Origin: Centroberyx gerrardi
Taxonomy: Eukaryota > Chordata > Actinopteri > Beryciformes > Berycidae
Length of the DNA stretch: 64,000 bases
Direction of reading: 5' to 3'
NCBI RefSeq assembly: GCF_048128805.1
Contig: NC_136012.1
Location: 7,882,121 to 7,946,120, forward strand
In this document: piece after piece, positions 1 to 12,773 of the stretch
How positions within the stretch are numbered: the first letter of the stretch is position 1
How the letters are laid out: each line of letters begins with the position of its first letter
Translations under genes and position numbers: made by a program
Notes under the pieces: generated by a model
What the model was told of the DNA's origin: nothing
What the model saw: the letters and a program-made list of their open reading frames with translations, nothing else
Databases searched by the model: none

Positions 1-125
1 GTTTACAGCTCTGAAGCTCGGTCTGGAGCTGCTCGGCCCGACCCGCTCGCTCGCGGGCACAGTCCAGCTCGTCCCGCAGCGCGCGCATGCCCCGCACCTC
101 GCCCTGCAGAGAGCGGTTCTGGAGA

Positions 126-171
<46 letters not shown>

Positions 172-2703
172 GCCACATACACCAGTGGGGATGGGGTCAG
201 AAAAGGCTAAGAACAAGTCTGGGTTGTGAAATAGAGCAAATGTTGACATGGTCTGATTCAGAAAAAGATGTGCGTGTGTGTGCGTGTGTGCGTGTGTGTG
301 CATGTTCTTGTATTTCTGTACATATGAAGACCAAATGTCCTCACAAGGACAGAAAGACGATGAAAATCATCCAAAGTGAGGACATTCTGCCGGACCTCAC
401 TTCTACAAGGAGCTAGTTAAGGGTTAGGGCTTAGTTTTAGGGTTAAGGGTAAGGGTTAAGGTTAGGGGTTATGGCATGAATGTAATCAATGAAGGTCCTC
501 ACAAGTATACAAAGATGTGTGTGTCTGTATGTGCATGAACCTCTTTCTGAAGCTTCTTGAGCCGTTCCTCCATGGTTTGAATTTCCTGCTTGTAATCCAG
601 AAGCTGATCACCTTTATCTTCCCTAGAAAAACAAGACGCAGACACACAACCATCAACCAGACAGCTTGAGCATGAGGAAAACTGTGAATAGCAACACGTT
701 TTACTCTCTGAACATCACCTTATTGTCACATTTTCAACACAGTATGTTGCTCAAGCCGGATCATTTGACTCACAACCAACACACTCTTCATAAAAATCCA
801 CCACAACTAATCATATTGCATATCTGTAATATGATTAGCCGGTAGCCGATGTTGTAAACAATATTATTGGCCAACAATTGCCTTTACCATATTTATTAAA
901 ATCGATGGTGTAAATTGGAATAAGTGAGCATTGCACATATTTTCTAAGGGTCCTCTTGAATTGTCCCCTCTCACAGTCACTCTCACACACACACACACAC
1001 ACACTCACAGTTGTTGTTTGAGGCGCCGTAGCTTGGCCCTGCTGTCTGCCAGCTGGAGTGCCAGGCCTTGAGGTGGCTCCTCGCTGTGAGCACCCAGGGG
1101 CGCCGTGGCTGAGTCAGACTGGGCCTCCCGCTCCCTGCACAGCTCTGCTATCCTCTGGGGGGGAGAGAGAGGGAGAGAGAGAGAGAGGGAGAGAGAGGGG
1201 ACAGGATGATAGACAGACGGACGGACAAAGATGAGAGAGAAAAAGAGAGAACGATTTGGGAAAGAAGGAGCGAGGGAGAGAAAGAGAGAGAGACAGAGAG
1301 AGAAAGGGTTGCACGAGGCAGAGCGTGAGAGAGAGAGGGAGGGAAGAGTTCAAAGAAAATCATGGGAATCAAGGAGGACATGAGATTAGAAGCAGAAAGT
1401 CGAAGGGGACACTCAGAAACCTAAACCCTGCGAACGCTATAGAACTGCGGGTACGGGCAGTGACTAATAATGACTCCTCTTCATTTTGCATTGACTGCAA
1501 GCCACTGCAGCTCTGTGCGGTCTGCCTTAGCCTCACTAAAATGTATATGTGTGTGCGTTACTTGGCATGCCTGTATGCAATTTCCAGCCGGGCGCATTAT
1601 GTAACAGCCGGGTCTTTTAGAACGTCTGATTACATGTTTACAGTCTGCGATCCTGTACTTCTCCCATTAGTGTGCCACACTGTCACGTGGCTGAAATGTG
1701 TGTGTGGCCACCTCCAGGTGTGTGTCCCTCTGTGCCAGCAGGCCTTGGATCTGCTTGGCCATGGAACCGAACACCAGCTGCAGCTCGGCCCCTTCCACCT
1801 CCACCAGCTCCTCCCACTGAAGCGGCAGCACCATCCGCGGATCCTGAGTCACCTGGAGGCAAGCACAGTTTCCTCAGGACTCTACACTAAGATCCACGTG
1901 TCTGAGAAACCTGACGCAAAATGGCAGATCTGGGGACAAATGATTCAGTAACCTTCGGCGGCGGGGAAGGCAGCGTGAATACCAAGTGGGCGTGCATCTG
2001 CGTACGCAGTTACTCACATTTCTATGGGAATGTTGATATCCGCCGGGGAAGTGTGCCCCAAAATGCCTGATATGCAAAACTAATAATCATGCAGACAGGT
2101 TTGAAATGTCCTCGAGTGGAGGGTGTATGAACAGCGAGCGGGGGGGGGGGGGTGCACCTCTCACCTCTGTGATTCATGAGGCTGAGAAAATTGGCACAAA
2201 ATGGCTGGTAGGCAGTGTGCTGTTACTGAAATTCAGACCTGTTCTCGCTATAATTTAGACATGCTGCTACTGTAATTTAGACATGCTGGTATGCAACATG
2301 CTGTCATTGTAATGCAAGCAATTATTCATGGGGGGGGGGGGGGGTTAAGATTACATTTTGGCTTTTATGCTTCATTTGAGACTGCAGTGGAGAGTGACAG
2401 AAGAGTGTCTATCACAGGTTTCGCTCTCCAAACCGCCAGTGCAGAGTGAAGTGATTCTGTACTAAATGATATTTCAAAACAGATGTGGGTCCCTCTGACT
2501 ATATCTTCTCCAGCTGGGGGGTCAGTGGGTGAACACCTATCATATCTGGGGGGTTCCTTGACTCGATTATGCCCGGACTAGAACGTACCTCCTGAATACA
2601 GCTGGCAATGGACGCCTGGGTCTCAATGTCCAGAGACTGGATCTGTTGAATGAACGTCTCCTTTTTCTCACACTGCAAACACAGAGCAATGGAATGGAGT
2701 CAG

Positions 2704-2737
<34 letters not shown>

Positions 2738-5700
2738 ACGTATGTTAGGATTACACACATGTATCCATTTGCCAATATATCGCCCCAATATTGTCTTTCT
2801 ATTAAATATCAGCCGGTCAACCATGATTGAGGTTTCTCCCTGACCGCAGCTCCATAGAAATTCACTTATTATGTTACAGTTCATTTAATTGCTCAATAAT
2901 GATTTTGTAAATCAATTCTCCATTTTAAAGCAGTAATGTATCCCAGAGTTTCTCCTACCATTGAATAGGTGGGATGAGTCAGCCTGCCTTAAAGAGCTGC
3001 TAACCCTAAAATATTTTTATTAGTATTGCTTTCAATGGAGAGTTTTAGTGTCCCATGATGATCTAAATACTGTTTCAGAGGCTTTTCCATCCTGAGGGGG
3101 GAAACACCTAAAACTAGTTATTGTTTGGTATGAAAATGGAAAAATTTAAAGATATTAAATATCGGCACAAAATATTGGTTATCCGCAGCTTCAGTACAAA
3201 AACACCGGTATCAGTATCGACCTACAAAGAGCCATTTCAGTATTGTGTGTGTGTGTGTGTGTGTGTGAGATCACCTGCACAGCACACCCTAGTAACAGCA
3301 GCAGCAGCCTCCTGAGCTCCTCCACAGCTGCCTCTGAGGACACAGGAATACCTGTCATCATCATCATTATCATCATCACCCCCCCTCCCCCCCCCACCCC
3401 CACCCCCCCACATCACCCTCACTATCATTATCACCTTAATGTGTTTCGCAGACAGCAGAGATATTGACTCATATAAAGTGTAATTGCTCTCGTGCTGCCG
3501 AGAGGCGCGGCGCTGATACGATCGCTGCGTTATCTCGTACCTGTTAGGGGGTCCTGCCCCAGAATGGCAATATTGGGGAGCGGCATCAGTATCAGCTGCT
3601 GCAGGTCTTCCTGGAGAAAGGGAAGAAAGGGAATGAATGTGAAGGGTTAAGAGGAAAAAGAAATTTGTCAAGTGACGGTGCTCGCCCCGTCCTGTCCGCC
3701 TGCCCACAGAAAGCCCACGCTAGACTAAAATGGCAAAAGTTTCCACCAGCCTCCTGCGGTTTGTAGTGCAAACAAAGAGCAGATATCAGAGAGGAGCAGA
3801 GAGTGTGTGTGTGTGTGTTCGTACTTCGAGGTCAGGCAGGCTTTCACAGGTTATGTTCAGTTTAGTATATTTTAGTTTCGCTTATTCTGACTCAGTTTTC
3901 TTTAGAACTTATAACAATAACACAGGAGCACATGGATGGATAGGGATGCCACAACAAAATAGCTGATTTATTTCCATTGTTCCCCTTGTGATTAAACGCT
4001 CTAGGTTGTGTGGGCAGTCAGAGGTGACAATTACATTACATCACTCCACATTAACAATGTACAGAATCACAAAAGATCACAATTGACATCAAAACTCAAA
4101 ACACCCAAAATGCAGTAGCAAGTACCGAAAGATTATCACTATATTATTATTGTAGAAGCTATTTCCTCACTTTTATTTAACTGCTTAATTTGAACCAGTT
4201 TCAGTTAAGTCCCCTAAAGATCTAAAAGAGCATCCAGCAAGCATTCTTCTGAACCTAGCCAGGCTTAGACTAGCTTTGCTGGATCTGGTGTTGAATTGAA
4301 CTAATCTGTGAACCGTAATCAGCTATTTGAGCAGGAGGAGCTCTTGGATCTGGTTGTTTCTTGTATGAGTCCTGTACTAGAAGACCTCCGTAAAGCGACA
4401 ACAAGAGAGCGGGATGAATCAGATCTAGCAGAAGGCCCACCAACACTCTGGCCAGCTTGTTCAAGCGATTTGTAGTTTCTTCTTCCATATCTTGGACAAA
4501 TCTCCTGGCGGAGTCTAAATGACGCTGAATCAAGCTGGATAGCAGGCGCCTCAGACAGTCCCGGTCCAGAAACCTGGCTTTTCTGGCGAGGAGCCGCATC
4601 GATTGTCATCAGGACCCTCCTACATTGTACCGCCCAAGTAGCAGACGGGCGACTTTATGCTGAAACAGTTTCATCTAACTGCTATGAACTTTAATTCTCC
4701 TGCTTGATGTAACCTTGGTCTTTCACTGCGAAAAGAGCGGAGCCATTTCCCCCCTTAATGAAGAGATTTTTTTTGAGTTTTTTTTGTCAAAGAGCCATAC
4801 ACCGACTTTGGCTAGCTCCTCTCCCAACTGCTCTCCAAGCCTGCTCATGTCCTCATCTGATCCGTCAATGCCAAAATCGCCAGAATACAGAAGTGAGTCA
4901 CAATTACAACTCTCTCTCTCTCTCTCTCGCTTTTCATTTATATACAGTGAAGAAAGCAACGGGGCGAGCGCGCTCCCCCTCAGCAGCAGTGTACGGGTCT
5001 GGCATCAGAAGCATGCGCAGCCAGCCTGAAGTTTCTGGTTCCTCGGGGCATATAGGATGTGAAGCACCGCAGCGCCGCGTTGGTCATCAACTTCTGAACG
5101 AGATTAACCTAGTCTGACAATCACAGAGGAGCTTCCTGCTGTTGTTGGCATACTAATATCTGCTCATGAACAACCCTCTCCAGCATTTTCCTGACGCCGC
5201 AGCCAAGACAGATACTGGCTCGCAGCTGCCTGAATCGCTCCCCGTTCTATACAAAGGAGGGATTTTGGCACGCTTCCTATCGTTTGGTACAATTATATAC
5301 CCCGCTTAAGTGAGAGATTAACAATGTGGGTAATACATGGCGCAATTATCTCTGCTGCGCGGTGATTCTTAAAACCTCGCAGGAGTGATGTCCGGGCCAG
5401 TTCCTCTCGAGGTGAAGTTCAGCCAGAAAGTATATTCAGAACTTTTCCCAGTGACACCATAGTAAATGAGAAGGAATTAGCCTTTATCCCTGGGTGAGTC
5501 TACTGCCTCTGAAAATAATCTATTCTTGTATGAAGAACTCCGAAGAAGCTTTTTCATCAAGTTGCTGGTCACTGAGGTAAAAGAAGAGAATTAAATCCAT
5601 TTGTAACTTTATCTTTTCCAAATTCCATCTTTCCAACAATTTGGCTTCATGTTGTTTGGATTGCTGTTGGTTTTCTTTTCACCCGCAGACAAGGTCCTTT

Positions 5701-8700
5701 AATGATTTCCAATGCTTTTGTGGGCTGTCTTGCTTTCCCTTTATGCTGAATGCACTTATGCGATTTTATCTGTAACTTCTCGATGTTAATTGAAGCGTCA
5801 TTTATTGGTATTTCAAAATATCATGGTTTACTCAGGACCAAGATCTTTTATCCAGACTGGCTTGAAAGGGTCAATAAATGATTAACCTTGAGAAATTAAA
5901 ATTTAAAACACCATCAACAGAAGGCTGCTAACTAAACTTCTCTATTCAAGTGCATTATTAAAGGCTTTTGAGAGAGAATAGAATAGAATAGAATGGAACA
6001 GAATAGAAGAGAACAGAATAGAACAGAACAGAACAGGACAGAACAGAATAGAACAGAATAGAAGCACAGAATAGAACAGAATAGAAGAGAACAGAATAGA
6101 ACAGAAGAGAACAGAATAGAATAGAATAGAACAGGACAGAACAGAATAGAAGAACAGAATAGAACAGAATAGAACAGAGCTGGCCTGTACAATGCCCCTT
6201 CAGCATCCTCTCCCACAGAGTGCTTTGTATTCACGCCTGTACATCTACACAGACGGCACAGTAGCTTTATTAGAGAAGCTGAGGTCACAGCAGAGAGTAT
6301 TAATGTTGTTGCTGTGGCTTACACTGTCCACACTCCTATCAGTGTAACACACACAGGAAAACAGCCCAAAAAAACACTACAGAGCAAGAAGTAAAACCAC
6401 GACCAATGTGGAACTAACCGTCCACAGCAGCAGGGGAGATTACTGTGAGCGTACCTGGTGAGGTTCTAGTCCAATACGGACCTGATATAACCCTCCCTAT
6501 CGTCACTACAGTCTCCCATGCTGCTCTGCGCTCTTCCAGGGACATTAGTGATTCATTGAAAATTAGGAAGCGAAACCGCGACGCCTTGTGTTTTGCTGTT
6601 TTCACAAGCCAAGCAACGCGTGTTCAGTCAACTCCACGACTTAGCGAGGTTTGCTCTGCTGAGAGCAGAGGCCTTTGAATCATCCTGAGGGGAAAGACAT
6701 TGTGTCATTTCCTCAAAAGCCACCAGCACCGACAATACACGCTGTGGAACGCACGACACTTTGATTCATCTTATTCTGTTTTTTTTCCATCTTCAACCCC
6801 CTCACCGCCATTGCGGCTAATAAATTCAGCTTGCAGCCCCCCCTTTCCTTTCTCTCACCCCATTTGCCTCACAATAAGCGCGGATGCGTCGAAAAATCCG
6901 CTATTTCATTTTCCTCCTCTTCCTCCTCCTCCTCTTTCTTCCAAATGCCCCGTCTACCCCCCACGCGCACTTTAAGCTTTTTTTTCCCTTCTTCTTTACA
7001 ATGTCCTTAGGAGACACATTCATCTGTTGAGAATGATAGTTGAGCTTTGCTTCACTCCTCTTCTGTTTTTACTACCTTACAGCGAGACAGCCGCCTCCCC
7101 GGCCCTCCGACATCACCCGCTTAAAAAAAGGAAATTTCAGCTTTTTTTTTCGCGAGCCTTTTCTACTCCTAATGAGCTGGGAGCCGTTTCAGTCCATCCA
7201 CAAAAAGCCATTACACCAGTGTTTTGGAGAATTTGTTTTGTTAGCAGTGTTCATGTAAGTGAATGAGGCTAAAAGACATTTTCCTAAAAAAAAAAAAAAA
7301 ATTCACATGGAGCTCATTCCAGACCGTTTCCAAACCATTTTACAGCATGACTCACTATATGGAAGGATTTAAATATGATTTGTCACAGAATTGGTTTGCC
7401 TTGGTATTGCTTTTTTGCCCACTGACTTGCACATTGCTAACCAGAGGTGGAAAAAGTACTAAAATATCCTGCTCAGGTAGACATATTGTTACTTTACTGG
7501 CATTTTACTTAAGTAGAAGCAAAATTGCTCTGTAAAAAAAAAAAAAAAGTAGCTTATTTCAAATGCAATGTAGAGTAAAAAGTTACTGTGTTATTTACAA
7601 TTAAAACATTGTTAGATGTGATCAACTCTAAAAGGCAGAGGAGACCAAGGTTAAACTAGATTCTTTTAGTTGTGAATAAAAAAACTTTCCAAAATAAAGT
7701 AAAAGCCAGATTCCTCTTCTCTTCTTGGCTGACTGACCGCTCTGTGGCTCAACAGTTGGCCAGTTTATGACTGATGCAATGCTTATGGAGAGCTTACAAA
7801 ATCAGTCAAAACATACTCAAGTAAAAGTTTACTGATTTCAAAAAATGCTAAAGACAAGTACAATTACACAAAAAACGATTCAGTTACTTCCATCCTAACA
7901 CAATTCTTCTTCTACTGTCTCAGTAACCACAACAACACCAGAGCAAGTGCTTTTCAAATGGACTGAAAACTCTCCAAGTTCAAGATGAAAGAGTGGAAAA
8001 GTTCTAAAGTCTTGGGAAAACTTGTCAACTCTTTCGCTCTCCTCCCTCCTGATGCCTCTGACACCTCGTCCTCACCCTCCTCCTCCTCCTCCCTGTGACC
8101 CCACACACACACACACGCACACCCTTACCTGGTAGTAGGCCCTGAGGTGTCGATTTAAGATGGAGAAGTTCTGGACTCTCAGCATGTGGTCGTCTCTGTC
8201 GCTGCGGTACAGCCGCTCCACCTTGGGGTTGGGGTCTCTGGGGGACAGGAGGCAGAGAGACGCGGCGGTGTATTTACTGCGGCGTGATCAAAGCAGCCCG
8301 AGCAACCGGCGCTGGCTGTGTGTCTCCAGACGAGCACATCTTATGCAACGGCGCATTTGAGTGGAGAGTGGATAAAATTTTAATGAGCCGGAGAGGCGGG
8401 CAGCGAGAATCCACACACAATCATCTGTTGAGATAACTTAGGCTCGGGTCAGGCCAAATGAATCAGCCGTCCTGCAAATGCTGAGCGGGAATTTGCCTTG
8501 GGAATTGGTTTTATTCTGCTGAAATTTGAACGTGGGGATCAGGAATTCAGCGGCGGCGGCTAATAGCTTGGCACATATGCAGAACCGCGTCTCATCGCTC
8601 ACTGGCACAAAATGTCTCTGACCCACATGCCATATGCCTTTTTATTCTGGCAACAGCAGCAACACAATATTAAGACAGAGAGTTGTCCTAAAGCTTATGC

Positions 8701-10402
8701 AGATATTCCAATCTAATTCATTTTATGCAGAGAAAATAAAAAGTAAGCCATCTAAATAAAGGCTTTTAAAGAGTTTTTGCTTAACAAATATGCCTTGGTT
8801 ATTATTTGGACAATTGCCTTGTTGGCCCATTTCCACACTGTTTTTTTTTTTACTTATTAATAGAAGCCATTTGCAGTTTTGCAGTCAGTTGAATTTCCAT
8901 TTTCTCCATTTTGTAACAAATGGAGCACTGTAGATGAGCTGGTATTACAAGTATGTTGAACCGTTATTTTTCATTTCAAGTGTCACTGGGCCTCCGCCAC
9001 TGCAAATTGGTAAGAAATATCCTTACAGTGTAAGCACTGTTCATTACATAAGCTCTAATTTCCATTTATTATCTATGATCTCAAGGTGGAGTCTCATCAA
9101 AAGCAAAAGTCTCATCTGGGGCGATCTTACATGACCCTCATGACCTCGTTGAGGAAGATCCCGTTGGTCAGCCTCATGTAGCGGCCCCGGGAACTCTGGG
9201 AAACCGAATTGACTTCCATGTACTGGCTGTAGAGCGAGACGCCGTCCTCCCTCTCCACCATCCTCTCAAACAGCTGCACCTATGAGAGACAGGGAGGGAT
9301 GGGAGGAGGAGGAGGAGGAGGGGAGGGGGAATAAAGGATACAGGCAGGTGGAAAAAGAAAATGAAGACAGAGACAGAAGCGGAGAATAGGTACAAAGAGA
9401 GAGAGAGACAGAGAGATGGAGAGGTGAAAGCATTTTTCACACAGGAAGCCACTTGAGTCGGCGCGGAGCGGCACCTGTCTGGACAGGTGGGATCTGCGCT
9501 CTCACACTGGGAAGCACTTCACAGAGAGACAGGCAGCCAAGCAGGACCGCAGCCAAGGTCTCTCTCTCCCTCTCTCTCCGCGAGCGAAGAGCTGTGCCAA
9601 TGCAAACTGCAATATAATGAGGTTTATTCCCAACGGTACCTCCTAAAAACTGCACTGTCGGTAAACAGAGCACCAGAGCTCGAGTGGGTTCAGCCGATAG
9701 CCCGAGACCTTGTGTGCCAAGGTAAACGGAGGGCTGGCAGAGGGAGGGGCGTCCGCTCTGCTGAAGTGTCCTCGGGCAAGACGCTGAGTCCCTACCAGCT
9801 CTGTGGCTAAGCCTGACCTTTGACCTCCCTGTGGAGGGCGGGAGGGGGCAAGAGAAGAGAGAATTTCCCTCCAGGGATCCATACAGTATCACATTACATT
9901 CTAAATACTGTTCATCAGCCGGGGAGAGGATCCCCCCCTTTGGGCTGATTCAGTGGATTATTGCTTTCCCAGGTGGAAATTCAGTCTGTTCCAAATGCAA
10001 CACATCCTCGGCATTTACGAGGCGGAGTGCATTGTCTTGAACACACCGCAGATTAGTGTTTGTTCTCATATCAAAGAGCTCAAGGACACGGAAGAGTCAA
10101 GTCTAGGGAGGAAAGCCTGGTCACACAGAGGCAGGGGGAAGCTGACAAAAGGAGAAGTAGGGTGTTTGTTTTGCTGCTCGGGACACAATAGCGAGAAGAC
10201 ACTATTTGATGCTTTTTATTCAACTCTTACTTTTTTTTATTTGCTGTGAGGAATGGAATGAGAATGCAGGCTTTTGGAAAATATACAATGTCTTAAGTAT
10301 TTGTGAGTGGAAATGATCACTGCAGCAGAATTGGTCATATAGGCCAAGGCAGATGGAGAGTTTCCACCACTACAGTTTTGTACTATTCCTCTCCCTCTCC
10401 CT

Positions 10403-10495
<93 letters not shown>

Positions 10496-10617
10496 CGGCC
10501 TTTGTCGAGATGATGACCTTTTCTGTAACTGAAAACGATAAATGATAAATGACGTACCCATCGAGCCAACGCACTTTCCATGAATTCCTCTATTATCTCC
10601 ATAATGTTAGAGTCCAT
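1..10617 (-). CDS. ccdc88b: ccdc88b-like (HkRP/GIPIE family) Hook-domain coiled-coil protein, 5' part of gene
   Basis: Ten coding exons in transcript order: 10617-10558, 9279-9131, 8237-8129, 3610-3541, 3351-3275, 2672-2589, 1852-1712, 1154-1009, 622-541, 118-1 (continuing beyond the window). All join in phase with GT-AG sites, giving about 345 residues. The start [20 protein letters not shown] matches the N-terminus of the girdin/Daple/CCDC88B Hook-type calponin-homology domain. Exon 5 carries [14 protein letters not shown], the family hallmark, and exon 6 the [21 protein letters not shown] segment (ends at IQE). From exon 8 the sequence becomes Lys/Glu/Leu-rich coiled coil. CCDC88 proteins link membranes and G proteins to microtubules and dynein. 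The ETQAxxAxCIQ segment and the 11q13-type neighbours favour paralogue B over A or C. An in-frame ATG nine codons upstream (10644) is possible, but alignment favours 10617. Confidence 0.88.
118..540. repeat. (CA)n tract plus teleost dispersed repeat with telomere-like hexamers, in ccdc88b intron 9
   Basis: A (CA)n run at about 129-167 is followed by a segment about 270-530 with imperfect GGGTTA/TTAGGG-like hexamers (418-475). These lie between GTCCTCAC/GTGAGGAC-type flanks: 'tcctcacaagga' near 339 and 'gtcctcacaagtat' near 496. This architecture is common in fish introns and is probably a non-autonomous transposon with internal minisatellite, not a real telomere. Confidence 0.5.
1155..1350. 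repeat. Purine-rich (GA)n imperfect microsatellite
   Basis: About 190 bp of imperfect GAGA/GGGA directly upstream (transcript sense) of the ccdc88b exon 8 acceptor. On the transcript it is a long CT-rich polypyrimidine tract. The predicted reading frames here are low-complexity artefacts. Confidence 0.6.
2705..2737. repeat. (TG)n microsatellite in ccdc88b intron 5
   Basis: About 16 perfect TG units, 33 bp from the exon 6 acceptor. A second (TG)n at 3243-3268 ends 7 bp from the exon 5 donor. Confidence 0.8.
5977..6178. repeat. AGAATAGAAC/AGAACAGAAT minisatellite
   Basis: About 200 bp of five-base periodic sequence (AGAAT/AGAAC/AGAAG variants) with strict purine bias on the plus strand. It generates spurious FYSVLF-type open frames on the minus strand. 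Confidence 0.85.
7441..7905. mobile_element. Probable non-autonomous DNA transposon relic
   Basis: Starts with 'agaggtggaaaaagtac' and has internal 'acttaagtagaagcaaaa' and 'actcaagtaaaagtttac'. This vocabulary belongs to a very common teleost repeat of hAT-like character. Similar words recur near 48293-48370 and 60300-60430. Classification is from recollection of the sequence type, not from a library search. Confidence 0.45.
10391..10492. repeat. (CT)n microsatellite, about 100 bp
   Basis: Nearly perfect CT repeat in ccdc88b intron 1, about 65 bp downstream (transcript sense) of the exon 1 donor. The minus strand reads (GA)n, giving false RERERE frames. Confidence 0.9.
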
Positions 10618-10644
10618 TGTGGCGCCACGAGAGCCGCGCGACAC

Positions 10645-12773
10645 TAAAGACGCCGGCTAATTAAAAAAAAAAAAGAAAAAAGAAGTGTTATCGCGGAGTA
10701 CGTGTATAATAAATCAAAAGGAGAATCCATCTCGCGTCAAGTGAAGTAGTTTGACATTTCCGCGGCCCTCTGGCTTCGCCCTGCCTCCACCTCTCTGCCT
10801 CTTCCTCTATTTCTCTGTCACTCGGGTTTCATTGCAAAACCACACCGGAATTGTCAAAACGCACATGTTGCGTTTCTGGAACCGTCATCACACCTCCACC
10901 ATGTCCACACTGAAGAAATACACTTCATAGACGCAGTACTATATATAGAGATACTGTATGTTTCAAAATATACAAAAAAAATGTCCGTGTACCAATACGT
11001 TTTTTGTATGTTTTTAAATATATTTTAAGCCTATTCTGAGTTACATGTAGGGGGTTTTTTCCGGGTAACTCGAGGTTATTTCCATGAAAAGCCCACTCAA
11101 AGCCACATAGGGCGGTGGGAAATCTTAGTTGGATATTACAGGCTAATTCTGCGCTGCCCCTGGCTAATACCGTGGAAATGACTCAGGTTTTGACTCGGGT
11201 TATTACCATAAAGTTGTGAGAGCTGTAACGGTGCCAGTAGTGCGCCAGGCCCACAGTATATACTCCTCGACACGTTCAAGTCCAACTCAAGCACTGTGCA
11301 ACGGCGACCTCTGCTGGGTTGAAGATGTAAATTCATTGGCCCATTTTGAAATTACTCATTTACATCACATAATTTTGCATGACCGTCTTATTCAAAAATA
11401 GTGGTGGAATTGATCTTATCATACTTTACAGTAGTTTTTATCTCCCATGAAATGCTATAGTAATATTTATTATTGGATTACTATTGTTCATTTTTGCAAG
11501 ACACTTAACTAGGCCTATCTATTTTAGGAAAATACAACTTTTAACCCTACTACATTACTAATATTATAGGCTATCTGAGACCTATGACCTTAAGTTGAAG
11601 TTTGAATGTATGACTATTATCAGAGTGCTGGTCTAATGTTTCATAATTAAAGAACTTCTGCAAACACTGACAGCATGTGAATATATAAAGAAAAGAAAAC
11701 ATTCAGTGGCCTTATTCTGTGATAGGGTTTTTTATTCAACAAGAAGGAGCACATATTGGATATGACTACAGGCTAAAACAGATCACCACTTCATTTTCTT
11801 TGTAAATAAAAAGCAATTTAAAAAAAAAGAAAAGAAAAGGTTTTGCTTAGTCAAATAGTCTCCAACACTGCTTCCATCACTGTGTGGCTGAGTGTCCTGT
11901 GTGCTGTCAGTGCGTGTTGATACTGCCTGTGCAGCAGTTCTGGGATTAACTGCGCTGGGATTATCAGATTGTTTCAGAGCTGCCAGAGTAGACAAGATGA
12001 CAGCTTCATATAGGGCACCACTAATACACACACACATCCATACGCACAAAGACACACACACTTAATCCATTTAATTCTCCTTGCTGAACTTAGATAACCC
12101 ATAGTCACTTAATTGACTCTCCTATTATAGTACAGGTACAAAAGGAAGCCGACACTACAAAGCAGTTAAAAATGTCTACCTTTAATATATTTCATGTATG
12201 TTGCCATCAGGTTCCTAAGCATTTCATTGCAGTTTAGTACAAACTCTACAGCTAGCTGTCAGATGAATATAGAGCACATGGGATGAGCTGTTGCATTATA
12301 TGACTGGGACTTTGCCAAATTTGAATCAAAATATATTTGGAAAGTAAGGGTATTCCCATAATGTGTGCTTGTATCAGCGTGTATTGCATGGTGAATGTTT
12401 CAAATTTGTGTCTGTGTGTGTGTATGTGTGTGTGTGTGTGCTTCACCCTTTTAGGCTGAATGTACTCTCCTCTAGTTACAACAAAAAGTACTACACATCT
12501 CCTCGACAGATTCTGCGATGTTTATGCGTTCAGAAGCTCCTGCACAGAGGGGATGTTTGTTTTGCTGTCTGTGCAGGGCCTGATAAGATTCCCCATGTGT
12601 TGCCTTGTTTTGGCCATGTGCAAGGGACCTGCGGCTGCTGCATTGGTGGGGCATAAATCAAGCCTAACATGTCAAACCCAACAGCTGTTGTATCCCACCG
12701 CCCGCCACCAGCCAAGAAACCTCAGACCCCCCGCCTCCCTTCCTCCTCAGCACATGTTTGGTCGTTCTTTCCT
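10645..12773. other. Intergenic: ccdc88b 5' flank and rom1 3' UTR/flank
   Basis: The right part (about 11.7-12.77 kb) is likely rom1 3' UTR on the minus strand. The left part should hold the ccdc88b promoter; no TATA box was recognised. There are short poly-A/T and TG runs (12410-12440). I see no other gene. Confidence 0.5.
11731..11736 (-). terminator. Candidate rom1 polyadenylation signal
   Basis: TTTATT on the plus strand reads AATAAA on the minus strand, about 1.04 kb downstream of the rom1 stop codon. Other signals in the UTR cannot be excluded. Confidence 0.35.

Larger units (their letters stand above)
3611..8128 (-). other. ccdc88b intron 3 (4.5 kb)
   Basis: The longest intron of the ccdc88b segment. 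It holds the 5977-6178 AGAATAGAAC-type minisatellite, a probable non-autonomous transposon at 7441-7900 and short homopolymers. I see no convincing coding exon or RNA gene. Open frames at 4270-5117 and 6414-7535 lack splice context and homology. Confidence 0.6.

Noticed and set aside
418-475. Interstitial telomere
   Set aside because: The GGGTTA-like units are irregular and framed by a dispersed-repeat sequence.
4270-5117. Overlapping ORFs of 80-120 codons in ccdc88b intron 3
   Set aside because: No homology, splice context or codon pattern, and opposite strands overlap.
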